A stretch of 64,000 nt of DNA from Torreya grandis (lineage: Eukaryota; Streptophyta; Pinopsida; Cupressales; Taxaceae). Within the stretch, counting starts at the first letter, position 1, and the number at the start of each line of letters is the position of its first letter. The notes under the pieces are model-generated. The model made no database searches, was not told the origin of the DNA, and saw only the letters and a program-made list of their open reading frames with translations. The position numbers and the translations under genes were made by a program. Below, one piece after another: positions 61,981 to 64,000 of this stretch. The stretch covers positions 1,349,001-1,413,000 of the forward strand of contig JARHVA010004251.1 of NCBI GenBank assembly GCA_037957365.1. The letters are read 5' to 3'.

Positions 61981-64000
61981 TTGGCATGGATTGGATTGGT
62001 TTTCAATAAATAGTCTTGAAAAGGGAGACATCCTTAAACAAGATGGAGTGTTCATGTCTACCATAAAAATGCTCTTCCTCATAACTAAGGCCATAAGAGA
62101 CCCCATTACGAGTGTACCTTAGCATCATGTCTAGAAAGGTTTTTCTCTATGTTTACTAAGATTTGGAAAATGTTTCACAAATTTTTAAACAAGGTATGTG
62201 TTTTGATTCTATTATAAACAAAGTGACTAGGTACCAAAGAGACCATAATAGGGAGGGTGGTGTAGTACCACACATAATTTATAAGAATGATGTTCATGAA
62301 ATTACTCAACCTTGGGTAAAGTTGAAATGATATGAATTGGAAGAGGGTATGATAACTTAAAAATATTAGAGTGTCACTAGTATACTAAAATCTAGAGTTT
62401 TGATATACATTAATACCATAAAAAATAGTTCAACTTCAATGAGTTGATACTAGGAAACTAGAAAAAATCCCTTAAAATTAGGAAGGAGACAATCTGAACC
62501 AAGAAAATCATGATGTAAAAAAATGCAAGAATTCCTAAGTATAAAACTAGAACCAAATCGGCAACATAATTCTATCACATGGTAATAGGAATGGTAATAT
62601 AAAATGTGATCTAAAACTTGGTGAGCGATACACTTGATGACCCAAGTTCACAATGATGAGAATGATAATGAGTCTATAAATGGCCTTCAATCCAAATTGG
62701 AAATTGAACCCAAGTTCCCTCAAGTCAAGTGCAAATGGAAAAACCAATTTAACACATCAACCTTATGAACTTAGAAAGGTGCAATTTCAAATTTGAACTA
62801 TCAATGAAGGACTTAAAGATAATTGGGAAAATGATTTAGACTCAAATGGTAAACATAGCTATACCAATTAGATGATATGACACAATGTTTAAGATGACCA
62901 ATTTGAAAAAGGAAAAGATTGATTTTCTCTTGGACAATGTAAAGCCTCCTTATTCAAGAAATTATGGACAATGTGTTTAGTTATGACATTTGTTTACAAG
63001 AAAGTTTTGACTCAAATCAATGACCATGTAAGTTAAGAAACTAAAATAGACCAATACAACTAAGTAATCATCCTAAAGACCTAAAAATGACAAGGTTACA
63101 TGATATTGTTGAAGTTCATATTTATATGTGCACTTGAGAGAAAATTAAGTGTTTATCCAAAATAAAAGCACATTATATAGTAGGGTATTTTACACCCCCT
63201 TCTCTCAAGTGATAATATGAATACATGGACCTTGGGGTACACCTAACATCAACAATATTTCTATGGTAAGTGAGGTTTATCTAAAACTTACAAATCTTTG
63301 ACCATCTAGATAGATCCCAAGTGTGATTAACATAAGGCAAAAAATACATCAATTGAGTTTATACCGATCAACTTATCATGTAAGGGTCTATTCCTTTGCA
63401 TGATGATACCATATATGGACTACTTATTGGTATCCCTTGGTTGATCAAACATGACTCAATCCTTTATTACTAGAGGAGAGGTTATCCGCTCAACCCCTAG
63501 CTCTAGTAGTATGTGTTCCCATATTTATATACCCCATCATGGAGCATGGTTGGTACAATGTTGGGAGATGAATTACCAAGTCAAGGCACCCCTATAGAAT
63601 CCATGGGAGGTAATGACATCCCTCTCACAAGCCAAATTGCATGAAATAAAATCAAATTAAAAAGGCTTTATAAGTTGTTTTTAGATCACCTAAACCATGC
63701 GAGTTTTGGGGAGAGCCTAGACAAATTCCTTTTTACGCCTTGGATAAAGGTACATTTTGTAATGAAAATGGTGTTTTTGATCACTTGAGTTCCCTATAGG
63801 GGACAAGGGGAACATACACATGCAAATTCTTTTTTCTCAAATAATTTAACAAAATAAATGATAGATGACTTATACAAAATAAAACTTTGAAGTGAGTTTG
63901 GTTTTAAGCATCGAATTAAAGTGTTTGGTGATGTTCTTTGGCCCCTTGGCCTTAATTTGTAAAAATGTTTGAAAAATAATCATAAAAATATCAATATAAA
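61981..64000. other. Right end of window; possible minus-strand LTR edge, otherwise nothing recognised
   Basis: At 63183-63206 the minus strand reads GAGAGAAGGGGG followed by TGTAAAATACCC, the form of a polypurine tract plus LTR start. The internal part of such an element would lie beyond 63206 and outside the window, and no second LTR is visible. The rest shows only short frames and no domain. Confidence 0.35.

Overview
This window is plant nuclear DNA made almost entirely of transposable-element sequence. I see no intact host gene and no tRNA, rRNA or CRISPR array. The sequence is strongly AT-rich. Its long Ty3/gypsy elements carry pol stops and G-to-A changes at catalytic codons, as expected for old, methylated, slowly removed retrotransposons. 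The size and depth of the nest suggest a large-genome seed plant, perhaps a gymnosperm. That is inference; no species-specific gene is present.

Layout. (1) 1-12110: two long arms in opposite orientation (965-4002 and 7262-12110, plus a further partial copy at 1-964) around a 3.3-kb spacer. The arms contain ~1.8-kb repeated units, each with ~117-bp subrepeats. The spacer carries, on the minus strand, a decayed retrotransposon protein ending in a G-patch-like segment. (2) 12900-55855: element A, a chromodomain-type Ty3/gypsy element with 6.2-kb LTRs and a perfect 5-bp target duplication AGTCA at 12895-12899 and 55856-55860, 43 kb apart. (3) Inside A's 3' LTR, 25345-48413 is element B, an 18-kb Tat-lineage Ty3/gypsy element with two RNase H domains and an antisense ORF of the plant mobile domain (PMD) family between pol and its 3' LTR. 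(4) Inside B's 5' LTR, 26730-31737 is element C, a minus-strand Ty1/copia derivative that keeps gag and protease and has lost the rest of pol (TSD GATAC). (5) A second, independent insertion in A's 3' LTR is element D, 48907-51848, a small non-coding LTR element (TSD TTTCA). (6) 55861-64000: diverged flank with one decayed minus-strand reading (60300-61980) that holds two sets of ~19-21-residue repeats, and a possible minus-strand polypurine tract/LTR edge at 63183-63206.

The nest gives a clear order of events: A first, then B and D into A, then C into B. LTR divergence judged by eye agrees: A most diverged (very roughly 12-20%), B and D intermediate (about 10%), C a few percent.

The points most worth follow-up are B's antisense PMD ORF, B's clusters of a CpG-rich GACATCGGT-type motif in both LTRs and in non-coding internal DNA, A's LTRs being longer than its internal region, the gag-protease-only copia element with near-continuous reading, and the foldback-like structure at the left. 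All boundaries rest on reading the sequence by eye, and all similarity calls rest on recognised motifs, not on database searches.
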